A program made the translations under genes and the position numbers. Shown one piece after another: positions 10,847 through 19,662 of a stretch of DNA of 34,548 nt; within the stretch, counting starts at the first letter, position 1; each line of letters starts with the position of its first letter. The DNA comes from Conidiobolus incongruus B7586. Taxonomy: Eukaryota; Entomophthoromycota; Entomophthoromycetes; Entomophthorales; Conidiobolaceae. The stretch spans positions 1-34,548 of the forward strand of contig JNEM01008199.1 in assembly GCA_000697335.1 (NCBI GenBank), written 5' to 3'. The notes beneath the pieces were generated by a model. It was not told the origin of the DNA. It made no database searches and worked only from the letters and a program-made list of their open reading frames with translations.

Positions 10847-12566
10847 CTAATAATTAATTTTAAATGTAGTAATGGATCCTCTTACACCGTTAAATAAGGC
10901 GATATCATCAATTGGAATATATTGTCCAGTGATTAATTTAATGGATTCTTGAGCAATAAGTCCTCCAATGACACTGGCAGTGGTGGTTAATTCGCTGTGA
11001 CCACTTCTAGCAAGTTCGATTAAATAGTCTTTAGGAGCGGACGAGTCTTGGAGACCCCATCCAGTCAGGAGAGGTTGGAGGAATGATTCCATCGTTGCAA
11101 CATCTTTGTGAAATTGGTCGGATGTGGTATCGCTTGAGGGGATGCGAGATTCCGATTTAATAAAGTGGTGACGTGCTTTTAATGCAACGTAGAACCAGGC
11201 ATCAGGTTGTTGATTAAAGAGAGAAGATTGAAACTTGAGAGGGGACGTATATTCCTTATGAATTGGATCATAGTTAATCACTTTGAGATATGATGCATGT
11301 TTACAGAATGTAGTAATATCATCCGCAGAAATAGAGTCTTCGGCACGATTCAAAGAAACTAAATGACTATGGACATACTTTGTAAATGCGGCCTTGTCCA
11401 ATTCAGCTTTAGATTGGTAAGTTTGTTTTAGTTTGATATAGCTGTCAGTTGTGGTTCTAATATCTGGGACTACACCAGTTACTGGTAGGAATTTGCCTAA
11501 GCCTTCGTTTTCATAAAAGTCTTTCAAACTTTTGACTAAAATCCAGAAATGTGATGATTTCTCATTGAGTTGAAGTTGAGAACTGTCAAATAGAGCAAGT
11601 GTGTCCCTTGGTACTCTGTAAGGTTGGACATGGAAAGTGACATAATCAATCGCTTCACCCAAATTCTCCAAATCAGGAAATTTGGCAGAATCTCTTATCA
11701 TTCCTTTGAATTGAGTCTTCTCTTTGAAGTTAGATGGAATTCTATCACTATGGGACTCCTCCCACTTTTTCAAGTAGTATAATAGAATTACAACTGATGG
11801 AATTTCATTGAATTTTTTGATATCTTTAATTTGGTCAATTTCACCAAACCCATTAACAAATTCTAATAATTCTGGGAATGGATCAACGAGCCTCAAATCA
11901 ACTAAACTATCTGGATGTGTTTCAGTGATGGCATGTTCTTGAGCTGATACTTTCAAATAACCAACAAAGCCTACAGCTTCAGTCACAATCAAAGGAATAC
12001 TGTGCAATTCACATAATTTGGAAAGTGAAACAATGTCATCTTCATTAGTACTTACATCTTTGGACAAGATAATCAAATTAAAATTAGCGATGTCATCGGA
12101 TTTGGATTGTAAGAATTGATGTAAATCAATATCTTCATAACGACTTGATACTAAATCATTCATTTCTGCCAATAACTCTGTAATTAGTGCGCCTCTCTTA
12201 GTTGATTTTTTGACTTTGTTAACGTCAATAAAGAAATTTTTACTGATATCTTTTTCATCTACTAATTTGGTATCGAAAATAGTGAATGATTTAATACCTG
12301 CAAATAAATATTTTTAGTTGCAAATAGATTGACAGCTATTGTTTTATAAAATATATTACCTGGTAAAACTAGATTCTTTAAAGCTTCAGTACCAGTTGCA
12401 GTTGCGTTAAATAAAGCAATACTAGATTCTTCCAATTGAGTTTGACCACTCTTATTCCAAAGACTATTAGAACATTAGATTAATATTCATATGTAATAAT
12501 TATTAGTGAATAATATTAAATTAATTACCGTAATTGTCTATCGTATTTTTGTTTTTTAAAATCCAT
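10847..12566 (-). CDS. ULA1: NEDD8-activating enzyme E1 regulatory subunit (Ula1/NAE1/APP-BP1)
   Basis: Three minus-strand exons (12566-12529, 12463-12360, 12297-10847; introns 65 and 62 nt) encode 530 residues, close to the 534 of human NAE1. The N-terminus reads KYDRQLRLWNKSGQ, then [18 protein letters not shown] and NFFIDV. These are the signature blocks of the inactive ThiF/adenylation half of NAE1: the [27 protein letters not shown] and NNFF regions. The C-terminal part keeps the family's [21 protein letters not shown] block (near 495-515) and ends in [15 protein letters not shown], matching the usual YNG...TF ending. The protein pairs with Uba3, which carries the catalytic cysteine, to activate NEDD8/Rub1 for cullin modification in cytosol and nucleus. 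The start at 12566 was chosen because exon 1 supplies the conserved KYDRQLR. An internal ATG at 12172 would remove the adenylation domain. No disruption is seen. Confidence 0.92.
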
Positions 12567-12837
12567 TACTAGAGTTTTTTATGAATAATTATATTGATTT
12601 TTAGTTTGTTACTACGTTTGATTTAAAATATAAATTAGAGTTGTTTTTTATAATTATTATGGGAATTAATGATTTCGAACTAGTTATTGAATAATGTTGA
12701 AAACAGCGAATAGTATTGTCACGAGCCAGATGACTCCCTTCTACCAAAGTATTATTATATCAACCTAATATTAAAGTCATTTCTCCCTCGCATACCATCT
12801 GCTCCCGCTACATCTTTTAATTGGCTGATAATGCAAG

Positions 12838-12960
12838 TCACTGGAGAATCTCATGAATCACCTTGTCCAACTCTATATAAAGCCCAGAATTAGTGCTATC
12901 CTCAACAAGACAAGTTTGATCTGGGTCCTCCTGGCTATTTGACTTAAACAAATAAACCAC
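12838..12960 (-). pseudogene. coding-like fragment, unknown origin
   Basis: On the minus strand an AG at 12962-12961 is followed by a 40-codon open stretch ending in TGA at 12840-12838. The peptide has balanced composition (FKSNSQEDPDQTCLVED, then LYIELDKVIHEIL) unlike AT-noise translations. It could be a last exon or remnant of a gene whose upstream part would lie in the AT-rich tract, where nothing is recognisable. It resembles no family I know. A chance open frame in a locally GC-richer patch is possible. Confidence 0.25.
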
Positions 12961-13761
12961 CTACCTCTATAATATTAGTGCAGAAATTAAGTAATGGCAC
13001 AATTTTAAAATTAAAATTAAACAAATAAAATTAATAAATAATATATAAAAATTAATAAATAATATAAAATTAATAGCCTTTTTTATTATTAATAACTCTT
13101 TTCTATACTATTAGTAAGCTTCTAATACCTAAAAAACAATTCTTTTTATTAAAGACTGAAATTTAATGTTTTATGAACCAATTTAATTTGTTTGTAGGAA
13201 TTTTTTTCCTGCAAGCTGTTTTTTTAATTGTCTAAAACAATTATAATCACATAAGTTATAATCAAGTAAATATACTAGATGTGGTAACTCCCTTTAATTT
13301 TTTTATATAAAAAATCTTTTACAGCTTTAACTTTATATATTTTATAATTATTATATAAAATAATAGGTGTTTTTAATTTATATTAAGAATACTATTTAGA
13401 AATTGTTTTATTTAAAAAAATAATATATAACTTACTATTAATTAATTTTCCTTGAGGTATTAAATAAAAAAACTATATACTATTATAATTTATTACAACA
13501 ATTAATATTCACTTATATTTAAAGTGTTTATTCATTAAAATTTATAGAGGGGATTAATTTAGCTTAACCTAACATTTTGTTTTATTTTTAAATAAAGGAT
13601 TATATAAAAGAATTTAAAATTTATTAATTATAAGTATTTATTGTAAAAACCTTCATTTTTAGTTATACCTTAATAAATTTAATTTAGCTATAACTACTCT
13701 AATTTTTTTTTAGGCTTCTATTAAATTATAAGATATCTATTTTACATTTTTATTAATTAAT

Positions 13762-13777
13762 TTAAGTTTAAACTTAA
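13762..13777. repeat. perfect 16-bp palindrome
   Basis: TTAAGTTTAAACTTAA equals its own reverse complement. It lies inside the AT-rich tract of odd composition. It has no known function and may be chance in such a biased sequence. Confidence 0.6.
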
Positions 13778-14164
13778 GTAAATATAACATGCTTGTATAA
13801 TTAACATTAAATTACTTTGATAGTTCTTTAACAAAAATAAAAAGGTATTTCTTAATATATTTTTTTACTTTATTAATAAATAAAAGAGTAACAATAGAAA
13901 TTAGTCTTTTAGATTTTAGTAAATTTTAAATAATGTCTTTTCTAGCTTTAAAATCACAAATCTAGTGATATATAGTAGTTTTAAATAAAATACTATCTTT
14001 ATAAGCTGTTTACAAGTTTTAGATAATTTTAAAAGGTTTATAGTTAAGTTTTAAAGATACAAAAATAAAAACCTTTTGATAATCACAATCTAGTTTAAGC
14101 ATAATTAAATTTAAGTATAAATTTTAAAATCAAAATATTTTAATAAAAAAAGAATTAAAATTGA

Positions 14165-14290
14165 ATATATATATATATATAGTTTGAAAATATTTATTTT
14201 CCTATATATTATATATATATATAATCTTTCAAAATGTATAATATGTTTGAAAGATTAGAAATTAAAAAATTTGCCATTTCTTAATTTCTA
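14165..14290. repeat. TA tracts and two stacked inverted repeats
   Basis: Two TA tracts (about 14165-14181 and 14204-14222) are followed by a perfect 11-bp inverted repeat (14223-14233 with 14246-14256, AATCTTTCAAA/TTTGAAAGATT, 12-nt loop). A second perfect 10-bp inverted repeat then follows (14256-14265 with 14281-14290, TAGAAATTAA/TTAATTTCTA), extendable inward with one mismatch. The hairpins share a base and sit exactly at the border between the odd AT-rich tract and the ATE1 relic. Confidence 0.7.
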
Positions 14291-14308
14291 TACTAATAAA
14301 TGAATTTG

Positions 14309-15225
14309 GGTTATCAGAGACGGGGTACAGTTTTGTATCATCTGAGTATACTGGAAACTTGTTAACCTCTTTATTCCACTAGGTAATTTTCAAATTAATG
14401 ATGTCTCAATCTAATTGATATTTGTTTAGACTTGATAGTACTCAATTTATTTGCTCAAAATCTCAAAAGATTATTAAAAAAGTTTTTAATTATTTAATAC
14501 CCGATGTTCAAGAAAGGCAAATAGTATTAATTTAATGGTGATAATTTATATATTGACAAATTGATAGACAAAAATTGAGAAAATCTTATCCTGATAATCC
14601 ATCAATAATCGAAGAATTATTTCTTCCCATTGATAATATTCAAGATCACAAAGTAATACATATTGAATTAAGGTTTCAATTATAAGGATTAATGGATTTT
14701 TTAGATAGAATTGATACATGCTGAATATACTGAAGAATCTTTTGAATTGTATAAGGCATATCAAATGAGTGTACATAAAGATAAAGAGGAGGATGTCAAA
14801 CCCGATGGATTCAAGGGATTGCTGGATAATTCACTTATTAAAAGTAATCAGATCAGCTATATTGTAACTTTATCTAATTAATTTATTAGTTCGAACCAGT
14901 TCCAGATATAGTAACTGAGGGATATGGAAGCTTTCATCAAAAATATTATTACAAAAGGAAAGCTAATAGCTCTAAGCGTATTGGTTATTCTACCCGAATC
15001 AGTATCATCTGTTTAATTATGTATAACCCTGAGTATGAAAAACTCAGATTAGGAACATTTTCAGCTTTGAAACAAATTCAATTAACATTACAACTACATA
15101 AAAAATTATCAAAATTGAAATATTATTACATGGGATTGTATATACATAACCGTCCTAAAATGAAGTATAAAGCAGAATATCATCCTAGTTATTTATTAGA
15201 TCCGGTATTTAGTAATTTTGTTTAA
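14309..15225 (+). pseudogene. ATE1: arginyl-tRNA-protein transferase (ATE1) pseudogene
   Basis: Plus-strand fragments in collinear order match ATE1, the enzyme that arginylates N-terminal Asp/Glu for the N-degron pathway. An N-terminal RRGTVLYH...TC-PLYSTR block (about 14309-14382) is followed by SKSQKIIKKVFNYL (about 14455-14500). The middle block TEESFELYKAYQMSVHKDK lies at about 14710-14800, then GYGSFHQKYYY at about 14920-14955. The C-terminal NPEYEKLRLGTFSALKQIQ and YIHNRPKMKYKAEYHPSYLL run at 15019-15225. The blocks are in different frames. In-frame stops interrupt them: a TAA sits where the TCCPQYT motif has its second Cys, and another sits where SSVYL has Tyr. One-base shifts occur near 14957 and 15016. 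Two recognisable introns remain (14383-14429, 47 nt; 14844-14889, 46 nt), the second no longer frame-compatible. The copy is therefore a decayed intron-bearing gene rather than a retrocopy. The N-terminal zinc-binding CGYC region is not found. Confidence 0.85.
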
Positions 15226-15825
15226 ATAACAAAATCAAACTCATTTTCTTTGTAAATTGCATAGGCCTCTTTGCGTTGGGTTCCATTTTTAGAGTGTGAG
15301 AATTGATTGAATGGACCTCTAAAATTAAATGTACTATATACACCCTTGATATCTGATTCTACTTCACCTTTACCTGGTAATCTTCAATAGTGTACTATAT
15401 ATCTATGCTTTATAAGTATGGATCCTAATGACAAATCACATTTATAAAATTTGGAAATTCAAATGACAGTTTTAAATTTGGGACAAGATAGAGTTTGAAT
15501 GGTATTTCTTGGGGAGGTATTCGATCAATCATATGATATAGATTAGTTATTATCTAGTAAATTAGTGTATTATAAAATATTTTAAAAATGAAGTCGAAAT
15601 TATCGACCATTTCAAATCAGTGTTTACTACATTGGATCCTCAGATAGTTAATCAAATGATTCTCTCTTGTTGAACAAATTAATAACTGAATAATATTACT
15701 CAAACTGAGATCTAATCATTCTGACAAAACTTAGGTCATTTTAAATTTGTAATATCCAGCTATTAGATGTTTTCATCCTTTTTTAATCCCATAAATCATG
15801 AAACGATCCTTGATTTTAATTTGTT
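15222..15825 (-). pseudogene. decayed gene of unknown family, convergent with the ATE1 relic
   Basis: On the minus strand, coding-like blocks occur in order but are broken by stops and frame changes. They are RFMIYGIKKG (about 15790-15815), a 35-codon piece starting MIDRIPPQEIPFKLYLVPNL (15532-15428), and a 50-codon C-terminal piece (about 15378-15222) containing GVYSTFNFRGPFNQFSHSKN and EAYAIYKENEFDFVI. Amino-acid composition and the adjacent natural stop suggest a former protein-coding gene. I do not recognise the family. Its final TAA (15224-15222) overlaps the final TAA of the ATE1 relic (15223-15225) on the other strand. It could also be a fast-evolving gene with unrecognised introns, but several stops fall within the blocks. 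Confidence 0.45.
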
Positions 15826-15888
15826 TATTTAATTGGAAATCAGTCACTGAAGTTCATACAGATTATTATTGATAAATTTTATCAAAAA

Positions 15889-16975
15889 ATGAATATTTTA
15901 CCTCATAAAAGGTATTAAAATTTAAAAATAAACAGTTATTTAGTTTAAATATTAATTGATAAATTTTACAGTTGGAATGTTTATAATAAAGAAAATCAAG
16001 CTAAAGTTGCCGAGGATGAAGCGAAATATGAAGCTGAATTAGAAAAGAAAAAACAGGAACAAATTGATAATGTAAATAATATAATTATATTTTATATTTA
16101 AATTATCTGATATTTTTTATTAGGACCGACTTTATAGACTTCAGTTTTTAAGGAATAAAGCTCATGGAGTTTCAGAACCAGAGCCTGATTACGGTAAAGG
16201 CCCAAATGAAATAAAACAGCATTTTAAAAAACATGAAGATAACATTGATATAAATCATGTTTATGAACATATTAACTTATTTCAAGAAAAAGATGAGAAA
16301 GTAACGTTTTTCAAATTTTAAAATTAAACAATATTTAATTTCATTTTAAAATAGAAAGAATTACAGGCTAAACCGTTATCTAAAATTGACAAACAGAGAG
16401 AATATGCTAAATCAGATAAAAATAATTTATTTAATAAGAGTAATAGTAAGCACTTATTAATTGGTATTTGCCTATTGTAAAAGTATTAAATTGAAATTTT
16501 AGTCCCTCAGCCATGGTATACCAAATCTTCAAAAGAACTGCTTAGCGATGAGTCTCAATCAAAGAGGTATATCTTAGTATTATATATTTAAGTAATTATT
16601 AACCATTATCTTAATTTAGTAAACATCCTCCAATCATTTCATCTTCCACATTAGATGATCCTCTAACTTTGATCAAAAAATATACCAATACAGGCCATGT
16701 AAATATTTATATAAAATAATTTTACTTTTCGAATATTTTTAACCTATTATTTCGTTTTTTAGAGCGAAAATTATGAAGAACCAAAATCTAAAAAGAAGAG
16801 GAAGCATAAGTCATCAAAACGCGATAAAGAGCGTAAAAGTGAAAGTTCTCACAAATCTTCAAAGCGGGATAGAGAACATAGGAGTGAAAAATCTCGTAAA
16901 TCATCAAAGCACGAAAGAGAATACAGAAGTGAAAAATCGCATAAACCTTCAAGTCACTCAGGAAAATATGAGTGA
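15889..16975 (+). CDS. LENG1-like Cir_N-domain protein (spliceosome-associated type)
   Basis: Seven exons (15889-15911, 15972-16071, 16124-16300, 16355-16445, 16503-16566, 16620-16698, 16763-16975) with introns of 52-64 nt encode 248 residues; all junctions keep frame. The N-terminus MNILPHKSWNVYNKENQAKV followed by EDEA and a charged helix matches the Cir_N domain as found in LENG1 ([20 protein letters not shown]). Residues about 31-60 form a Glu/Lys-rich coiled-coil-like helix ending RLYRLQFLRNKA. A PQPWYTK motif in the middle corresponds to the PPWY segment of LENG1. The last 70 residues are a basic, Ser-rich nuclear tail with about four degenerate 15-residue repeats around KSSKRDREHRSEK. 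Cir_N proteins act with splicing factors or transcription corepressors in the nucleus; the exact role here is inferred. CWC25 shares the domain but usually starts differently. Confidence 0.8.
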
Positions 16976-17470
16976 AAAATCTCACAAATAGTATTAGCTT
17001 TATTTATAATTTATAACAATGTTTAAAATATGTTAATGTAATCATAATAAATTTAAAATTCATAGTGATATAAGAAATATATTTAGTTATATTTATGAGT
17101 TGTAATCAATATATGTAAATAGAATATACAGCTATGATTTTATGTTTCATATTTTTCATTTTAAATAGTAATTCTTCGAATGCACTGAATTATACAAAAT
17201 ATTAAATGAAAGTATTATAATTATTATAACTCCATTGGAGATAAATACAATTTTTATTATTAAGAAATTTAATAATAAACATACCAATAATATATAAATA
17301 TATAAATCAATAAACAATTTTAGAAAAAATAAATATTGTTAATGTTCATTAATAAATAATCAATGAAAACTCGTGTAAAAATAAGTTGAAGCTAAATATA
17401 ATTAAGCAAAAATAGATTTCAAATTACAAAATATTTAGCAAATAATGGAATTGTGCCAATTCTTTAGCAT
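16976..17470. other. intergenic region between LENG1-like gene and tRNA relic
   Basis: AT-rich, with no gene or repeat of note. Poly-A signal-like AATAAA words occur after the LENG1-like stop. Confidence 0.55.
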
Positions 17471-17553
17471 AGTTAGATAAACGAGTGGTCTGAGGTGCCA
17501 CGCTCGGGTTGTGATCTACTATGTAGGCAGGAGTTCGAGCCATCCTTTGATCA
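17471..17553 (+). pseudogene. tRNA-Leu-like relic with CGG at the anticodon position
   Basis: This segment has tRNA architecture of class II. It has a D-arm-like ACGAGTGGTCTGAGGTGCC and a four-pair anticodon stem CACG/TGTG around loop CTCGGGT. A long variable arm CTAC-TAT-GTAG follows, then a B-box-like GAGTTCGAGCC and a T-rich terminator (17555-17560). The closest pattern is tRNA-Leu(CAG), whose loop would be CTCAGGT. Here the middle base reads G, giving CGG, nominally a proline anticodon. The A-box is degraded (TAAACGAGTGG against TGGCNNAGTGG), the T-stem has two mismatched pairs, and the acceptor stem pairs mostly through wobbles. This is probably a dead tRNA or the head of a tRNA-derived SINE rather than a working tRNA. 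Confidence 0.5.
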
Positions 17554-17675
17554 ATCTTTTAATTATATTGCCCTTTGCTCATCCCTAAATTTCCCATAAA
17601 ATAAATCAACTTTATAATCGAATATTTAGAAATTGCTATTTTGATTGTATTAATATATTTTGAGAATATTTGAAA

Positions 17676-18133
17676 ATGGGAAAGAATAAAAAAATCCAAA
17701 ATAGAGAAGAAAAATAATTCATCTACTTCTACCAATGGACCAGGCATATTAAGTTGATCTTGTCAAGTAATATATTTTCACTAAAACTTGTAATTAGAGG
17801 AGCCAAAGTCTAATGGATTGTTTCGAATTATTGTTGATTCAATATTTACTCCTGGTGCTAATCCAGTATTAGTACGTATATTCGATGTTGCAATGATATT
17901 CTTGGCAATCACTCTGTTGGTTTTGGCATTTGTAACTGGATGGAATTTCCATGTGGTTTTCTTTTTAATATTTTCTATTACATTTTTATTTGCATTTCAC
18001 TGGTAATAATATAAAGTTTTTTTGAAAGATAATTGTTAAATGCTGATAATTAATTAGGTTTTTAAGTGAACTTGAAGTAGTAAAACAGAATGAATCAAAT
18101 GAATCCAAATCAGAAGAAAAGAAAAGGCAATAA
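17676..18133 (+). CDS. PKR1: Pkr1-like V-ATPase assembly factor, 5' end uncertain
   Basis: The core exon reads FRIIVDSIFTPGANPVLV, then two hydrophobic segments and FHWFLSELE. This matches Pkr1, a small ER membrane protein needed for assembly of the V-ATPase Vo sector, with its SIxTPGxxPTL motif, two membrane helices and W(F)..EL ending. Exons: about 17676-17752, 17798-18002 and 18058-18133. The last intron (18003-18057, 55 nt, phase 2) is convincing. The first (17753-17797) is only 45 nt with a GTTGAT donor and is inferred. The tail is charged and Ser/Lys/Glu-rich. The frame of the N-terminal part (SSTSTNGPGIL) has no in-frame ATG. The ATG at 17676 is one base out of frame, separated by a seven-A run at 17688-17694; one A fewer would restore MGKNKKS.. 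into the Pkr1 frame. This may be a sequencing error, a polymorphism or a real break. Confidence 0.65.
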
Positions 18134-18534
18134 TCCAGTTGTATATCTTAAAATAATTTAATGTAGTAAAATTCAGATTCGCCATGATATAAAAATATTA
18201 TAAATTCAATAATCTAAATCACTTTAAAAGTCAGCCATAACCCTGTATTTTGTAAATCAAAGCTAAACAATTAAATTTCACATATAATATTGAAGCAATC
18301 CGTGTATTCAACAAATAATGAAGTTGATTATAATGGGATGAATTAATCTGATGAAAGAATAAAGCTTATTGTTGATACAGTTGAGTTGAATCGATATACA
18401 GAAAAAAAATACAATAAAAACTTCAAAATCAAACTTGGTTGGATATTTTTCACTGAGATTAAGCTATAGTTATTATTATATTTGAAGTGCAAAGTAAATA
18501 AGCCAACAATATTTCAAATCATTAGATAATGGCA
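18134..18534. other. convergent 3' intergenic region
   Basis: AT-rich spacer between the 3' ends of the Pkr1-like gene and the minus-strand C2 gene. No feature is seen. Confidence 0.6.
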
Positions 18535-19605
18535 TTAGTGGAAAGATCCTTGATTACCGTGTTGTTGATAGCCTCCTTGTTGATATCCACCTTGTTGATA
18601 ACCACCTTGTTGTTGATAGCCTCCTTGTTGATAACCACCTTGTTGTTGATAGCCTCCTTGTTGGTAACCACCTTGTTGTTGATATCCACCCTGTGGTTGG
18701 TAACCACCTTGTTGATAACCACCAGATCCATATCCACCTTGACCAGGAGGAGGTCCGTGTATAGGTTGATTGCCTCCAGAGTGTAAAGGAGCAGATTGCT
18801 CTTTGTTCTTATTTTTATCTTGGTAATGATCATAAGCCATCTTAGCACCATAAGCCAAAGCACCAGCAGCTAACAAACCACCAGCAACTCCACCAACAGT
18901 CTAAAATAGATTGGATAAGTCACCTTAATTACAAAATTAATAAAATATAAAAATACCTTAAGAGTATCGTAATCTACAGAAGAGTTAGGGTCGAAACCTT
19001 GAGGATATGAGCCCTGATTAATTTAGTTTAATATCATTATTTTTATATAAATATAGGTTACTTACAGGGATGAATCTTAACACAGTTTGAATTTCACCAT
19101 GTTCTTTACCACCTTTGCCAACAATGTAGTATTGATTAGTTTGACCAGTTTGGAAAACACCATGTAAGGGGATAGTGGTACCACCTGATGAGCGCATAAA
19201 TATTATAAATGTTAAATCTTGGAAATATATGACTCACCAATCAGATCATCAGCAATTCTGTCAGAGTCCCAGAGTTCCAGCTTGATTTCGTCCATCTTTT
19301 CGGTGACACCTAAGCGGAAAGTTTGGTTCCAAGTGGCTTCTTTACCAGCATTCTTCTTAACTTCAGTCTTGAACTTTTGATGGCGAGATTTGATTAAGAC
19401 GTAGGCATCATTACCTCCTCCTAAAAGACATATTTGTTAAAAACAATAAAATTCGTTGGTATATAAAAGAAATACTTACCAAAGATACCATCCTTATTCT
19501 TTAAATTACGAGCGTCGACTAGATGAATATTGGGTATAAGGTATATGAATATAAGATAATTGAAGAATACTTACGAATTGAGACTTCTAAAGTACCAACG
19601 GGCAT
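18535..19605 (-). CDS. C2-domain protein with glycine zipper and QGGY-repeat tail
   Basis: Six minus-strand exons (19605-19575, 19518-19480, 19420-19238, 19184-19066, 19013-18957, 18900-18535; introns 52-59 nt) encode 264 residues. Residues 1 to about 118 form a C2 domain: GTLEVSI, DARNLKNKD, GGNDAYVLI, W..F, LELWDSD and DDLIG. The loop aspartates seen (in KNKDG, GNDAY and DSDRIADD) make calcium or phospholipid binding plausible. About residues 144-170 form a Gly/Ala-rich helix (TVGGVAGGLLAAGALAYGAK), a glycine zipper that may insert in or associate with membranes. The last 75 residues hold eleven GGY units, mostly GGYQQ or GGYQQQ, a low-complexity prion-like tail. The neighbours give no functional hint. 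A TATA box and an ATF/CREB-like palindrome precede the gene. Function unknown; a stress- or membrane-associated scaffold is a guess. The order C2 - zipper - repeat tail is the reliable observation. Confidence 0.8.
18561..18738 (-). repeat. 15/18-bp coding tandem repeat (GGYQQ/GGYQQQ)
   Basis: The 3' exon of the C2 gene contains an imperfect tandem array with 15- and 18-bp units, seen on the plus strand as repeated ACCTTGTTGAT and CCTCCTTGTTGAT words. Unit lengths partly alternate (GGYQQ with GGYQQQ). It encodes eleven GGY units. It is expansion-prone and likely polymorphic in copy number. Confidence 0.85.
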
Positions 19606-19662
19606 GATATGAGACAATTAAAACTGATAAGAGAAATGATGAATGAATAGGATATGACTTGG

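Larger units (their letters stand above)
12567..14290. other. decayed/compositionally odd intergenic block
   Basis: The first 400 bp are richer in G+C than the surroundings and contain a 40-codon coding-like minus-strand fragment (12838-12960). From about 12,990 to 14,160 the sequence becomes extremely AT-rich with unusual word use: many TTTAAA, TTTTAG and AAGTTTT words and few of the GAT/ATC words common elsewhere in the window. No reading frame survives there. A perfect 16-bp palindrome lies at 13762-13777. The block ends in TA tracts and stacked inverted repeats (14165-14290). No RNA gene or recognisable transposase was found. Confidence 0.5.

Noticed and set aside
12990-14160. Mitochondrial-DNA insertion as an explanation for the odd AT tract
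   Set aside because: No rRNA, tRNA or respiratory-protein pattern could be read, so only the composition is reported.
14546-14776. 76-codon minus-strand open frame
   Set aside because: It lies antisense to the ATE1 relic and shows only AT-biased hydrophobic codons.
16788-16985. Open frames on both strands over the LENG1-like tail
   Set aside because: They are shadows of the repeated Ser/Lys/Arg codons of exon 7; the spliced frame matches the gene.
17471-17553. Functional tRNA-Pro(CGG)
   Set aside because: A long variable arm and Leu-type D-loop do not fit tRNA-Pro, and the A-box and T-stem are degraded.
17559-17747. 62-codon minus-strand open frame beside the tRNA relic
   Set aside because: It is antisense to the Pkr1 5' region and has no recognisable motif.
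18522-18863. Other long frames across the QGGY array, and the possibility of a CRISPR-like array
   Set aside because: Tandem repeats keep several frames open; the GGYQQ frame joins upstream exons of the C2 gene. There are no distinct spacers, so it is not a CRISPR array.
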